From the NCBI GenBank assembly GCA_005889345.1, contig VBFR01000188.1, forward strand, positions 1 through 32,852: DNA of 32,852 nucleotides. The letters are read 5' to 3'. The notes beneath the pieces are model-generated. The model was not told where the DNA came from. It made no database searches and saw only the letters and a list, made by a program, of their open reading frames with translations. How positions within the stretch are numbered: the stretch's first letter is position 1; each line of letters starts with the position of its first letter. Both the position numbers and the translations under genes were made by a program. This DNA comes from Chloroflexota bacterium. GTDB taxonomy: Bacteria; Chloroflexota; Dormibacteria; CF-121. Positions 5,601 to 12,706 of the stretch are shown here, piece after piece.

Positions 5601-6566
5601 ATGACCGACGCCTCGGCACCGCAGCGGCCTGTTCCGACGGACCTTTCGGCGCCGGAGCGGCTCGCTCCGACAACGGACGGCGGCCCGGTTGGGCCGGTCA
5701 TGGTCATCGGCGGCGCCGAGGACAAGCTGGGTGAGCGAATCATCATCTCGCGCTTCGTCCAGCTCGCCGGTGGCGACCAGGCCCGGATCGCCGTCATCAG
5801 CACCGCTTCCTCACTTGGCGACGCGGCGACCGAACTCTACCGCCAGGTCTTCGCGCGGGTCGGTGCCGCGAAGGTGACGGGGCTTCGCCCGGAAACCCGG
5901 GAAGAAGCGAACGACCCTAAAACGATCGAGGCGCTGAAAGACGTCACCGGCATCTTCATGACCGGAGGGAACCAGCTCCGGCTGTCGTCGGTGATCGGCG
6001 GCACCAAGCTCGGCGCGGCCATTCTCGACGCCCACGGCCGCGGCGTCGTGGTGGCGGGCACGTCCGCCGGGGCGAGCGCGGTGGCGACGCACATGATGGC
6101 TTTCGGCAGTTCGGGTGCTACTCCGAAATACCGGATGGCCAACGTCTCCGTCGGCCTCGGGTTGCTGGTGAACGTGGTCGTTGACCAGCATTTCGAGCAG
6201 CGCACGCGTCTCGGGCGGCTGCTCGCCGTCGTGGCCCAATCGCCTTCGCTGATCGGCCTGGGACTCGACGAGGACACGGCGGCCGTCATCGACGCCAACG
6301 ACATTCTCGAAGTGATCGGGCGCGGCTCGATCACCATCGTCGATGGGACCGATGTGATCACCGATGCGTTCCAGACCTCGGGCCACAAGCCGATGATGGT
6401 GTCGAACGCCCGCCTCCACTCCCTCCCATCGGGATACCGATTCGACCTGCGCGCGCGCCGCGTGCTACCTTTCGTCGTCACCAAGGACGAGCGCAACGCC
6501 CGGCTGGCGCATGCCCGCATCGGAAAGATGGTGCGGCGTTTAGAGGACCGCAAGGCGTCGGAGTGA
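5601..6566 (+). CDS. cphB: Cyanophycinase (peptidase family S51)
   Basis: A 321-aa protein matching the cyanophycinase family. After an unstructured 30-residue N-terminus it has VMVIGGAEDK, a nucleophile elbow GTSAGAS (Ser155), IFMTGGNQLRL, and the DQHF motif (His197). CphB cuts the cyanophycin polymer (multi-L-arginyl-poly-L-aspartate) into beta-Asp-Arg dipeptides from its end, releasing stored nitrogen. The start is an ATG 7 nt after a TANNNT box and has no Shine-Dalgarno, so the mRNA may be leaderless. Its stop overlaps the GTG of cphA (GTGA), so degradation and synthesis are co-expressed, the common gene order for this pair. Length and motifs are normal, with no sign of degeneration. The enzyme is expected to be cytoplasmic, since no signal peptide is present. 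Confidence 0.95.
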   Translation: MTDASAPQRPVPTDLSAPERLAPTTDGGPVGPVMVIGGAEDKLGERIIISRFVQLAGGDQARIAVISTASSLGDAATELYRQVFARVGAAKVTGLRPETREEANDPKTIEALKDVTGIFMTGGNQLRLSSVIGGTKLGAAILDAHGRGVVVAGTSAGASAVATHMMAFGSSGATPKYRMANVSVGLGLLVNVVVDQHFEQRTRLGRLLAVVAQSPSLIGLGLDEDTAAVIDANDILEVIGRGSITIVDGTDVITDAFQTSGHKPMMVSNARLHSLPSGYRFDLRARRVLPFVVTKDERNARLAHARIGKMVRRLEDRKASE

Positions 6567-9322
6567 GCGAGTCGCGCATGGAGACGCGAGTCGAGCGCGA
6601 CGAGGACGCCAAGCACGAGCCTGTCGAGAAGAAACCGCCTCTAAAGCCCGACCTCAAGATCCTCGAAAGCCAGGTACTGCGCGGCCCCAACTACTGGTCG
6701 TACGACCCGGCGATCCGCCTGCTCGTCGACTTGGGCTCGCTCGAACACTGGCCGTCGAACACGGTGCCGGCCTTCAACGACGCGCTCATCGACCTGCTAC
6801 CGGGTCTTCACGATCACGGGTGCTCGCTTCACCGCCCGGGTGGCTTCATCGAGCGCCTCCGCGACGGGACCTGGATGGGCCATGTCGCCGAGCACGTCGC
6901 GCTCGAGCTCCAGCGGCAGACGGGCGGGAGCATGACGCGCGGCAAGACCCGTCGAGCCGGCACCCCCGGGTACTACAACGTGGTCTACGGCTACAACGAG
7001 GAGCAGGTCGGGCTGGCCGCCGGGAAGCTCGCCGTCCGGCTCATCAACCACCTCGTCCAGGCCAACCCCACCCTCGACTTCATCGCCGAGCTGGAAAGCC
7101 TCGTGCTGCTGGCCGACCAGGCAGCCTTCGGCCCCTCGACCCAGGCGATTCTCGATGAGGCCGCCCGGCGGGATATTCCCTACATCCGTCTGAACGAACA
7201 GTCGTTTGTGCAGCTCGGCCAGGGCCGCTTCCAGCAGCGGATCCGCGCCACCATGACCTCGCGCACCTCGGCGCTGGGCGTCGACATCGCCGGGGACAAG
7301 AAGCTGACCACATCGCTCCTCGCGTCCGCGGGGCTTCCCGTGCCGAAGAGCGAAACCGTCCGGTCGGCGGACGAGGCCGCCGCGGTCGCGGCCCGCATCG
7401 GTTACCCCGTGGTTCTCAAGCCGCTCGACGGCAACCATGGGCGCGGCGTCAGCCTCGACGTGCGCACCGAGGAGAACGTCCGGCGCGGCTATGAGCGCGC
7501 CATCCGACAGACGCGGAGCGGCGTGGTCGTGGTGGAGAGTTTCATCAAGGGCAACGACTATCGCGTGCTCGTCATCGATGGTCACATGGTCGCGGTCGCG
7601 GAGAGGGTCCCGGCGCACGTCATCGGCGACGGCGAGCACACGGTGCGCGAGCTGGTCGACATCACCAATCACGACCCTCGTCGCGGCATTGGCCACGAAA
7701 AGGTCTTGACCCGCATCAAGATCGATGGGGACGCCGAGGAGCTCGTCAAGGGGCAGGGCTACGGCCTCGACGAGATTCCGCCCAAGGATACCGTCGTCAA
7801 GCTGGCGGCCACCGCCAACATGTCCACCGGGGGCATCTCGATCGACCGCACCATGGAGGCGGACCACGACAACGTCGAGATCGCGGAGGAGGCGGCGCGC
7901 GTCGTGGGCCTCGACGTCGCCGGCATCGACTTCCTCACGCCCGATATCTGCCAGCCGGTGCGCGAGACCGGCGGGGCCATCGTCGAGGTGAATGCCGCCC
8001 CGGGCTTTCGCATGCATACCCACCCCACAGAAGGCGAACCCCAGTACGTCGCGAAGGCTGTCATCGACCTGCTCTTCCCCCAGGGAACGCCGGCGCGCAT
8101 CCCGATCGTCGCCGTCACCGGATCGAACGGCAAGACGACGACCGCCAGGATGATCGCCCACATCGTCAGGGGCCTGGGACACAAGGTCGGGATGACGACC
8201 ACCGACGGCATCTATATCGATGGCCGGCTGGTCAAGCAGGCCGACGCCAGCGGCCCGCGTTCGGCGCGCATGGTGCTCCAGAATCCGCGCGTCGACTTCG
8301 CCGTCTTCGAGGTCGCGCGCGGTGGCATCCTGCGCGAGGGGCTTGGTTACAGCGCCAACGATGTCGCGGTCGTGCTGAACGTCACCGGCGACCACATCGG
8401 CCTGAAGGAGGTCAACTCCCTGCGGCAGTTGGCCGCCATCAAGCGGGTCATCGTCGAGGCGGTCCCGCGCAGCGGCACCGCCGTCCTCAACGCCGATGAC
8501 GAGCTCGTCGCCGAGATGCGGACGCACTGCAGTGGATCGGTGATCCTCTTCTCGATGCGCGACGACAACGAGTTAGTGGGGCGCTGGGTGCGGCGTGGCC
8601 GCAAGGCGTTCGTCATCGAGAAGCAGGCGGGCGGCGGCGAGATGATGGTGTTGCGCGAGGGCCGGCGGAGCACGCAGATCGCCTGGGTCCACCTGATCCC
8701 GGCCACCTTCGAGGGGCGGGCCCGGGCCAACGTCCAGAACGCGCTCGCCGCGGCGGCCGCGGCCCACGCCGCCGGCGCCCACCTTCACGACATCCGGCAG
8801 GGCCTGCGTAGCTTCCATCCATCGTTCCACGAAGCGCCCGGACGCCTCAACATGTTCGAGCTGCACGGCGTCAAGGTGATCGTCGACTACGCACACAACC
8901 CGCACGGTCTCGCGCTCGCCGGCGATTTCGTCGAACGGCTGACGGCTCCGGGCGTCAACGGGCCGCAGCCGGGCCGCCGCATCGCCGTGATCGCCACGCC
9001 TGGCGATCGGCGCGACGAGGACATGCGCGAGCTGGGGCGCGTCGCGGCGCGCGTCTTCGACATCCTGATCGTGCGCGAAGACGCGAACCCGCGCGGCCGG
9101 CAGCGCGGCGAGATCGCGCGCCACGTGATGGAGGGCATCAAAGCCGCCGGCGAAAGTCGCGTGCAGAGCGCCGAGATCATCATCGACGAGGCGCCGGCGA
9201 TCGATGCCGCGCTCGGTCGCGCGATCGCGGGCGACGTTGTGCTGCTCTGCGTCGACAAGCCCGCCGATACCTGGCGCAACCTCGAGGCACGCCGGGCGCT
9301 CCCCGTCTCGCCCGGGACCTAG
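6563..9322 (+). CDS. cphA: Cyanophycin synthetase
   Basis: A 919-aa three-domain enzyme. The N domain (about 30-200) includes VLRGPNYWSYDPAIRLLV and GHVAEHVALELQRQTGG. The ATP-grasp (G) domain (about 220-480) includes VVLKPLDGNHGRGVSLDV, and IVEVNAAPGFRMH at its end. The Mur-ligase-like (M) domain (about 510-890) has P-loop VTGSNGKTTTAR, EVARGGILREGLGY, NVTGDHIG and VDYAHNPHG. CphA polymerises Asp through the G site and adds Arg to each Asp side chain through the M site, using two ATP per cycle and a primer. All three active regions look intact and the length is close to the usual 870-930 aa. It is translationally coupled to cphB (4-bp overlap), and its TAG stop shares the palindrome CTAG with the stop of the convergent paralogue. 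Gives the cell a nitrogen and carbon reserve granule. Confidence 0.96.
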   Translation: MSESRMETRVERDEDAKHEPVEKKPPLKPDLKILESQVLRGPNYWSYDPAIRLLVDLGSLEHWPSNTVPAFNDALIDLLPGLHDHGCSLHRPGGFIERLRDGTWMGHVAEHVALELQRQTGGSMTRGKTRRAGTPGYYNVVYGYNEEQVGLAAGKLAVRLINHLVQANPTLDFIAELESLVLLADQAAFGPSTQAILDEAARRDIPYIRLNEQSFVQLGQGRFQQRIRATMTSRTSALGVDIAGDKKLTTSLLASAGLPVPKSETVRSADEAAAVAARIGYPVVLKPLDGNHGRGVSLDVRTEENVRRGYERAIRQTRSGVVVVESFIKGNDYRVLVIDGHMVAVAERVPAHVIGDGEHTVRELVDITNHDPRRGIGHEKVLTRIKIDGDAEELVKGQGYGLDEIPPKDTVVKLAATANMSTGGISIDRTMEADHDNVEIAEEAARVVGLDVAGIDFLTPDICQPVRETGGAIVEVNAAPGFRMHTHPTEGEPQYVAKAVIDLLFPQGTPARIPIVAVTGSNGKTTTARMIAHIVRGLGHKVGMTTTDGIYIDGRLVKQADASGPRSARMVLQNPRVDFAVFEVARGGILREGLGYSANDVAVVLNVTGDHIGLKEVNSLRQLAAIKRVIVEAVPRSGTAVLNADDELVAEMRTHCSGSVILFSMRDDNELVGRWVRRGRKAFVIEKQAGGGEMMVLREGRRSTQIAWVHLIPATFEGRARANVQNALAAAAAAHAAGAHLHDIRQGLRSFHPSFHEAPGRLNMFELHGVKVIVDYAHNPHGLALAGDFVERLTAPGVNGPQPGRRIAVIATPGDRRDEDMRELGRVAARVFDILIVREDANPRGRQRGEIARHVMEGIKAAGESRVQSAEIIIDEAPAIDAALGRAIAGDVVLLCVDKPADTWRNLEARRALPVSPGT

Positions 9323-11007
9323 CCCCGCGCGCGCCGGACCAATTCCCGGATGCGGGATGGCCCGACCGATGTCCCGCCGCGGTCGCGCAGATACTGAAAG
9401 ACCTCGGGCCGCTGCGCCAGGGCAGTGATCGCGATCACGTCATTGGGCGACGACGTCGTCAACATCCACGCGAGCGCCTCGAGCTCGGTCCGAAACACCG
9501 GCGCCTGCGCCTTGCCGCCATCCGCAAGTCCCGCCTGCAGCCGGTTGACCAGGTCCTGGGGATCGCGTCCGCGCAGGTAGCGGTGCAGCTCGGCGATAGC
9601 AACCTGGTCGGGACCGCGCGCCGCCGTGTAGGCGAGTCGGTGAAGGATGGCGTTGGTGCGGTCGCCGGCCGAGCCAAACGCCAGGAAGAGGCGGCCGTCG
9701 CGCCGTCGCAATCCCTGGCAGATCTCGATCAGGCCACGCATGCCGTCTACGTTGTGGGCGTAATCGATGACAACCACCCGGCCGTCGACCTCGAAGAGGT
9801 TGGCCCTTCCGGGATTGCGTTCCGGGTCCAGCACGAAGCTGCGAAGCCCCTCGATGACGGCCTCCTCGGGGAGACCGGCCCCGAGCGCGGCCGCCGCCGC
9901 GGCCATGGCGTTACTCAGGTTATGGCTGGAGATCCCGCCCAGGGTGACCGGCACCTCCTCGACCGGCAACAGGCGGTGCGCGTGGCGGCGCGATGTCATC
10001 ACCACCAGGGCACCGTCGAGGACCGAAATCGCGCGCCCACCCTCGGCGAGGGTGGTGCGGATCGCCGGGTGGTCGGCGTCGAGTGAGAAGAGCCAGGGCC
10101 GCCCCGTCGCCAGCCGTCGCATCGCCAGCACCCGCGGGTCGTCGGCGTTGAGCACGTCCCAGCCCGCCGGCTGCGTGATCCGTGTGATCGTGGCTTTGAC
10201 CTCCGCCAGCTGGTCGAGCGTGCGGATCCCGTACTGGTCGAGGTGGTCCTCGGTGACGTTGGTCACGACCGCTACGTCGTTGTGGTCGGTCCCCATCCCT
10301 CGGAGAAGGATCCCGCCGCGCGCCGTTTCCAGCACGGCGAGGTCGATGCCCGGCTGCCCCAGCGCACGCGCCGCCCCGCTGAACCCGGAGTAGTCACCTT
10401 CTTCGACCAGCTCGTCGTCGCGATAGACGCCGTCGGTGGTCGTGTAAGCGACGTGGTGTCCGGCCGTTCGGGCCAGCTGCGCGATCAGCCGCACCGTGGT
10501 GGTCTTGCCGTTCGTTCCGGTCACCGCGATGATGGGAATGGAGGGGCGCAGCACGGTGGGCGCGGGGCCCGGCTCCGTTCTGTCGAGGCGATCCGCCGCC
10601 GCGGCGATGGCTCCCTCGAGTGATCGTCGACCGTCGAGGCACAGCTCGAGCAGGGGGGCGAGCTCGCGCGCAAAGGCTTCCGCGGCTCGCTGCCGGCGCC
10701 ACACGAAGGCGATCACGATCTCCTCGGCGCCGGGCCCTGGCCGGCCCCGGATCGCGAGATGGGTCGCGGTAGCGTCAGCCAGCAGGCGCGCGACGTGTAC
10801 CGCGAAGCGGGCGACGTAGCGGCGCCGCTGGTCGCCGTTGGGCGCGCCGGGGGCGGCGACCGGTCTGAAGCCGGTCCGTCTCGTAAGGAGCTGGGCTCGC
10901 TCCTCCGCGAGCGCGAGCCAGGGGACGACGCGCAGCGTCAGCTTGATGGCGGGCTTGGTGAAATAGAGGTTGGGCCCGTCGAGCACGCGCAACTCGACGA
11001 CCGTCAC
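9319..11007 (-). CDS. CphA paralogue lacking ATP-grasp: N + Mur-ligase domain protein
   Basis: A 562-aa ligase-like protein clearly related to cphA. Its N-terminus LRVLDGPNLYFTKPAIKL aligns with the CphA start VLRGPNYWSYDPAIRL, and residues 65-120 (FAVHVARLLADATA, IVIAFVWRRQRAAEAFAREL) match the rest of the CphA N domain. The Mur-ligase P-loop VTGTNGKTTTVR (162-173) then follows after about 40 residues, so the whole ATP-grasp domain of about 280 residues is absent. M-domain motifs TTTDGVY, ETARGGILLRGMG, NVTEDHLDQYG and VIDYAHNVDG are intact. In CphA the M domain adds Arg to the beta-carboxylate of Asp, so this protein may ligate an amino acid to a cyanophycin-like acceptor; the substrate is inferred. 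GTG start, 11 bp after a histidine-kinase-like gene in the same operon. Confidence 0.85.
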   Translation of the reverse strand: MTVVELRVLDGPNLYFTKPAIKLTLRVVPWLALAEERAQLLTRRTGFRPVAAPGAPNGDQRRRYVARFAVHVARLLADATATHLAIRGRPGPGAEEIVIAFVWRRQRAAEAFARELAPLLELCLDGRRSLEGAIAAAADRLDRTEPGPAPTVLRPSIPIIAVTGTNGKTTTVRLIAQLARTAGHHVAYTTTDGVYRDDELVEEGDYSGFSGAARALGQPGIDLAVLETARGGILLRGMGTDHNDVAVVTNVTEDHLDQYGIRTLDQLAEVKATITRITQPAGWDVLNADDPRVLAMRRLATGRPWLFSLDADHPAIRTTLAEGGRAISVLDGALVVMTSRRHAHRLLPVEEVPVTLGGISSHNLSNAMAAAAAALGAGLPEEAVIEGLRSFVLDPERNPGRANLFEVDGRVVVIDYAHNVDGMRGLIEICQGLRRRDGRLFLAFGSAGDRTNAILHRLAYTAARGPDQVAIAELHRYLRGRDPQDLVNRLQAGLADGGKAQAPVFRTELEALAWMLTTSSPNDVIAITALAQRPEVFQYLRDRGGTSVGPSRIRELVRRARG

Positions 11008-11018
11008 GGATTGCGCAG

Positions 11019-11408
11019 CTAGCTGGGGGTTCCTCCGGCGCCGCTGACGTGACCGTGCGCTTCCGACACGGTTTCGTGTAGCCGGCCCAGCAGGTTACGG
11101 TATTCCATCATCAGCTGACGGGTACGCTCCCGGACGCGACGGTAGTCGTCGATCGCCGGACGTGCCGCCGGCGTTTGGTCGACGAAGGGCTGAAGGGCTG
11201 AACCGAGCTCGCGGGCTTTTTCCGCCATGACGCAAAGGATCTCCCGCTTCAGCTCCGGCGATAAGCCCTCCATGATGTCGGCGTAGCCCTGCAGGAGGGA
11301 CAGGTGGGTGCGGACCGCGATCGCCACCCTGGAGGCCGGCTCGTCGGCCACCAGGCGCCGGGGTCGGAGTTGGATCACCTTCTTTGATTTCAGCGCTGGG
11401 CGGCTCAC
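11019..11408 (-). CDS. Degenerate histidine-kinase dimerisation (DHp-like) protein
   Basis: A 129-aa helical protein. Residues 26-75 (ASRVAIAVRTHLSLLQGYADIM, written here in two parts: ASRVAIAVRTHL and SLLQGYADIM, then AEKARELGSALQPFV) align with the HisKA dimerisation domain of sensor kinases such as SHELRTPLTSIRGY. The position of the phospho-acceptor His is Ile30, and there is no ATPase domain. It therefore cannot act as a kinase and may be a docking or dimerisation partner, possibly for the coupled regulator. The GTG at 11408 is chosen because it overlaps the stop of the upstream winged-helix gene (GTGA). A longer frame to 11699 exists but would overlap that gene throughout. A second helix pair (90-118) follows. 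Relation to HisKA is by my alignment only. Confidence 0.6.
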   Translation of the reverse strand: MSRPALKSKKVIQLRPRRLVADEPASRVAIAVRTHLSLLQGYADIMEGLSPELKREILCVMAEKARELGSALQPFVDQTPAARPAIDDYRRVRERTRQLMMEYRNLLGRLHETVSEAHGHVSGAGGTPS

Positions 11409-11974
11409 GCCGTGAACACCAGCCCGTAGCCGCGGCGCGGTTCGCTGACGAGCCGGGCGGGGACGCCCGTGCTTGCCAGGTGGCGCCGGAGGCGGACGAC
11501 GTAGGTGCGAAGCTGTTCCGCGGATAGCTCGGGAGAGGCCCAGGCAAGGCTTACCAGCTGGGCCGCCGGAAAGAACTGGCCGGGCCGCCGGGCAAGGAAG
11601 GCCAGCAATTCGGCCTCCCGGCGCGTCAGGGTCAGCCGCTGGCCGGCGTAGTTGAGCACGCGACGCCGCACATCGAGATCGAGGCCGGCGAGCTCCCACA
11701 AGCGCCGCTCCCAGAAATCGAGCCGCGACTGCAAACGTCGCAGATGGCCCTCCATCCCGCGCTCATCTGCGTCGCTTGCGTTTGACCCGTCGGCCTCCAG
11801 GTTGGCGCCCTTTTCCCGCCGTAGCCGGCTCAACGTCCGGTCGGCGAACGTCACCAGCTCGCGGTAGATCGTGACCCATTGGCGGGCATCATCGAGGTCC
11901 CTGGTGTCCGGCTGCTCGCCTTGGATCAGGTAGAGCTCGGTCACGGGCTGGCTGGGCGTATTCACGCGCGCCAT
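11405..11974 (-). CDS. Winged-helix (OmpR/PhoB-type) regulator without receiver domain
   Basis: A 189-aa protein. The C-terminal 85 residues form an OmpR/PhoB-type DNA-binding domain: LTLTRREAELLAFLARRPGQ, then SAEQLRTYVVRLRRHL as the recognition helix region and SEPRRGYGLVF as the wing. The N-terminal 100 residues are helical and charged (ARQWVTIYRELVTFADRTL, HLRRLQSRLDFWERRLWEL) and are not a receiver domain, so there is no phospho-acceptor Asp. I start at the ATG at 11974; a TAGTAT box lies 7 nt upstream, giving a leaderless start. Longer in-frame extension to 12061 would run into the divergent cheB region. It leads an operon with the DHp-like gene and the CphA paralogue, and is a candidate regulator of that operon. 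Confidence 0.82.
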   Translation of the reverse strand: MARVNTPSQPVTELYLIQGEQPDTRDLDDARQWVTIYRELVTFADRTLSRLRREKGANLEADGSNASDADERGMEGHLRRLQSRLDFWERRLWELAGLDLDVRRRVLNYAGQRLTLTRREAELLAFLARRPGQFFPAAQLVSLAWASPELSAEQLRTYVVRLRRHLASTGVPARLVSEPRRGYGLVFTA

Positions 11975-11981
11975 CACGTCG

Positions 11982-11987
11982 ATACTA
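11982..11987 (-). promoter_or_regulatory. Putative -10 box (TAGTAT) of the winged-helix operon
   Basis: On the complement, TAGTAT is followed by 7 nt and then the ATG at 11974. No ribosome-binding site lies between, so the transcript is probably leaderless. The -35 is poor. Confidence 0.45.
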
Positions 11988-12064
11988 CGCTTCCGCAGGC
12001 AAGCGCACCACCGGGATTGGAGGGGTAGCATGGACCGAGGGAGCGGGAGGAGTTGGTCCAACAG

Positions 12065-12706
12065 GTGTCACGGTTGCAGGAGCCGGAGGGCGCCGACGCG
12101 CCGCAGACGTCCCGGCACTTCCCCGGGGCACGGTTCGACGTGGTCGCTCTCGCCTCGTCCGCAGGCGGCATTGCCGCCATCAGCCACATCCTGGAGAGTC
12201 TGCCCGCCGGCTTTCCGGCAGCGATTGTCGTCGTCCAGCATCTCGATCCCCGCCATCGCAGCCTGATGGCGGAGATCCTCCGCCGGCGGACCCAGCTCGA
12301 GGTGGTCCAGGCCGCCGAAGGCGACCGGATCCGGCCGGGCACCGTGCACATCGCGCCGCCCGATCGCCACCTCCTGGTCAATCGCGATGGCAGCCTGTCG
12401 CTCTCGCACTCCGAGCTGGTGCATTTCGTCCGGCCAAGCGCCGACCTGCTCTTCGAGTCGGTAGCGGCCAGCTATGAGGAGCGCGCGATCGCTGTCGTCC
12501 TGACCGGAACCGGGAGCGACGGATCGCTCGGCGTCGGGGCCATCAAGAAGATGGGGGGCACCGTGATCGCCCAGGATCAGGAGTCCGCGGAGTTCTTCGG
12601 CATGCCGGCCGCGGCGATCAAATCGGGCCACGCGGATTTCATCCTTCGGCTCGAGGAGATCCCGGCAGCGCTCACGACCCTGGTGGCGGAGGGCGTCGTT
12701 CGGTGA
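12065..12706 (+). CDS. CheB-type methylesterase domain protein, no receiver
   Basis: A roughly 213-aa stand-alone CheB catalytic domain. The serine nucleophile lies in ASSAGGIAAISHIL, the His in VVVQHLDPRHRS, and the Asp in LTGTGSDGSLG, giving the full Ser-His-Asp triad. IAPPDRHLLV and AIKSGHADFIL are further family motifs. No receiver domain precedes it, so activity is not controlled by classical CheA phosphorylation. Start is uncertain: GTG 12065 lies 12 nt after a strong GGGAGGAG (12045-12052), while TTG 12053 is immediately after it and seems too close. A TAGCAT (12026-12031) could be the -10. It overlaps the CheR gene by 4 bp (GTGA). With no chemoreceptor in the window, the esterase probably acts on its partner or on another methylated protein; this is inference. 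Confidence 0.88.
   Translation: MSRLQEPEGADAPQTSRHFPGARFDVVALASSAGGIAAISHILESLPAGFPAAIVVVQHLDPRHRSLMAEILRRRTQLEVVQAAEGDRIRPGTVHIAPPDRHLLVNRDGSLSLSHSELVHFVRPSADLLFESVAASYEERAIAVVLTGTGSDGSLGVGAIKKMGGTVIAQDQESAEFFGMPAAAIKSGHADFILRLEEIPAALTTLVAEGVVR

Noticed and set aside
6797-8527. Long antisense open frame inside cphA
   Set aside because: No domain, composition typical of antisense shadows of GC-rich genes, and cphA has complete motifs over the same span.
9319-11007. MurC/MurE or folylpolyglutamate synthase
   Set aside because: The M-domain motifs and N-terminal segment align best with the cphA gene next door; no peptidoglycan or folate gene neighbours.
11409-11699. Upstream extension of the DHp-like gene to 226 aa
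   Set aside because: The added residues are Pro/Arg-rich low-complexity and lie on top of the winged-helix gene; the GTGA overlap at 11408 gives a better start.
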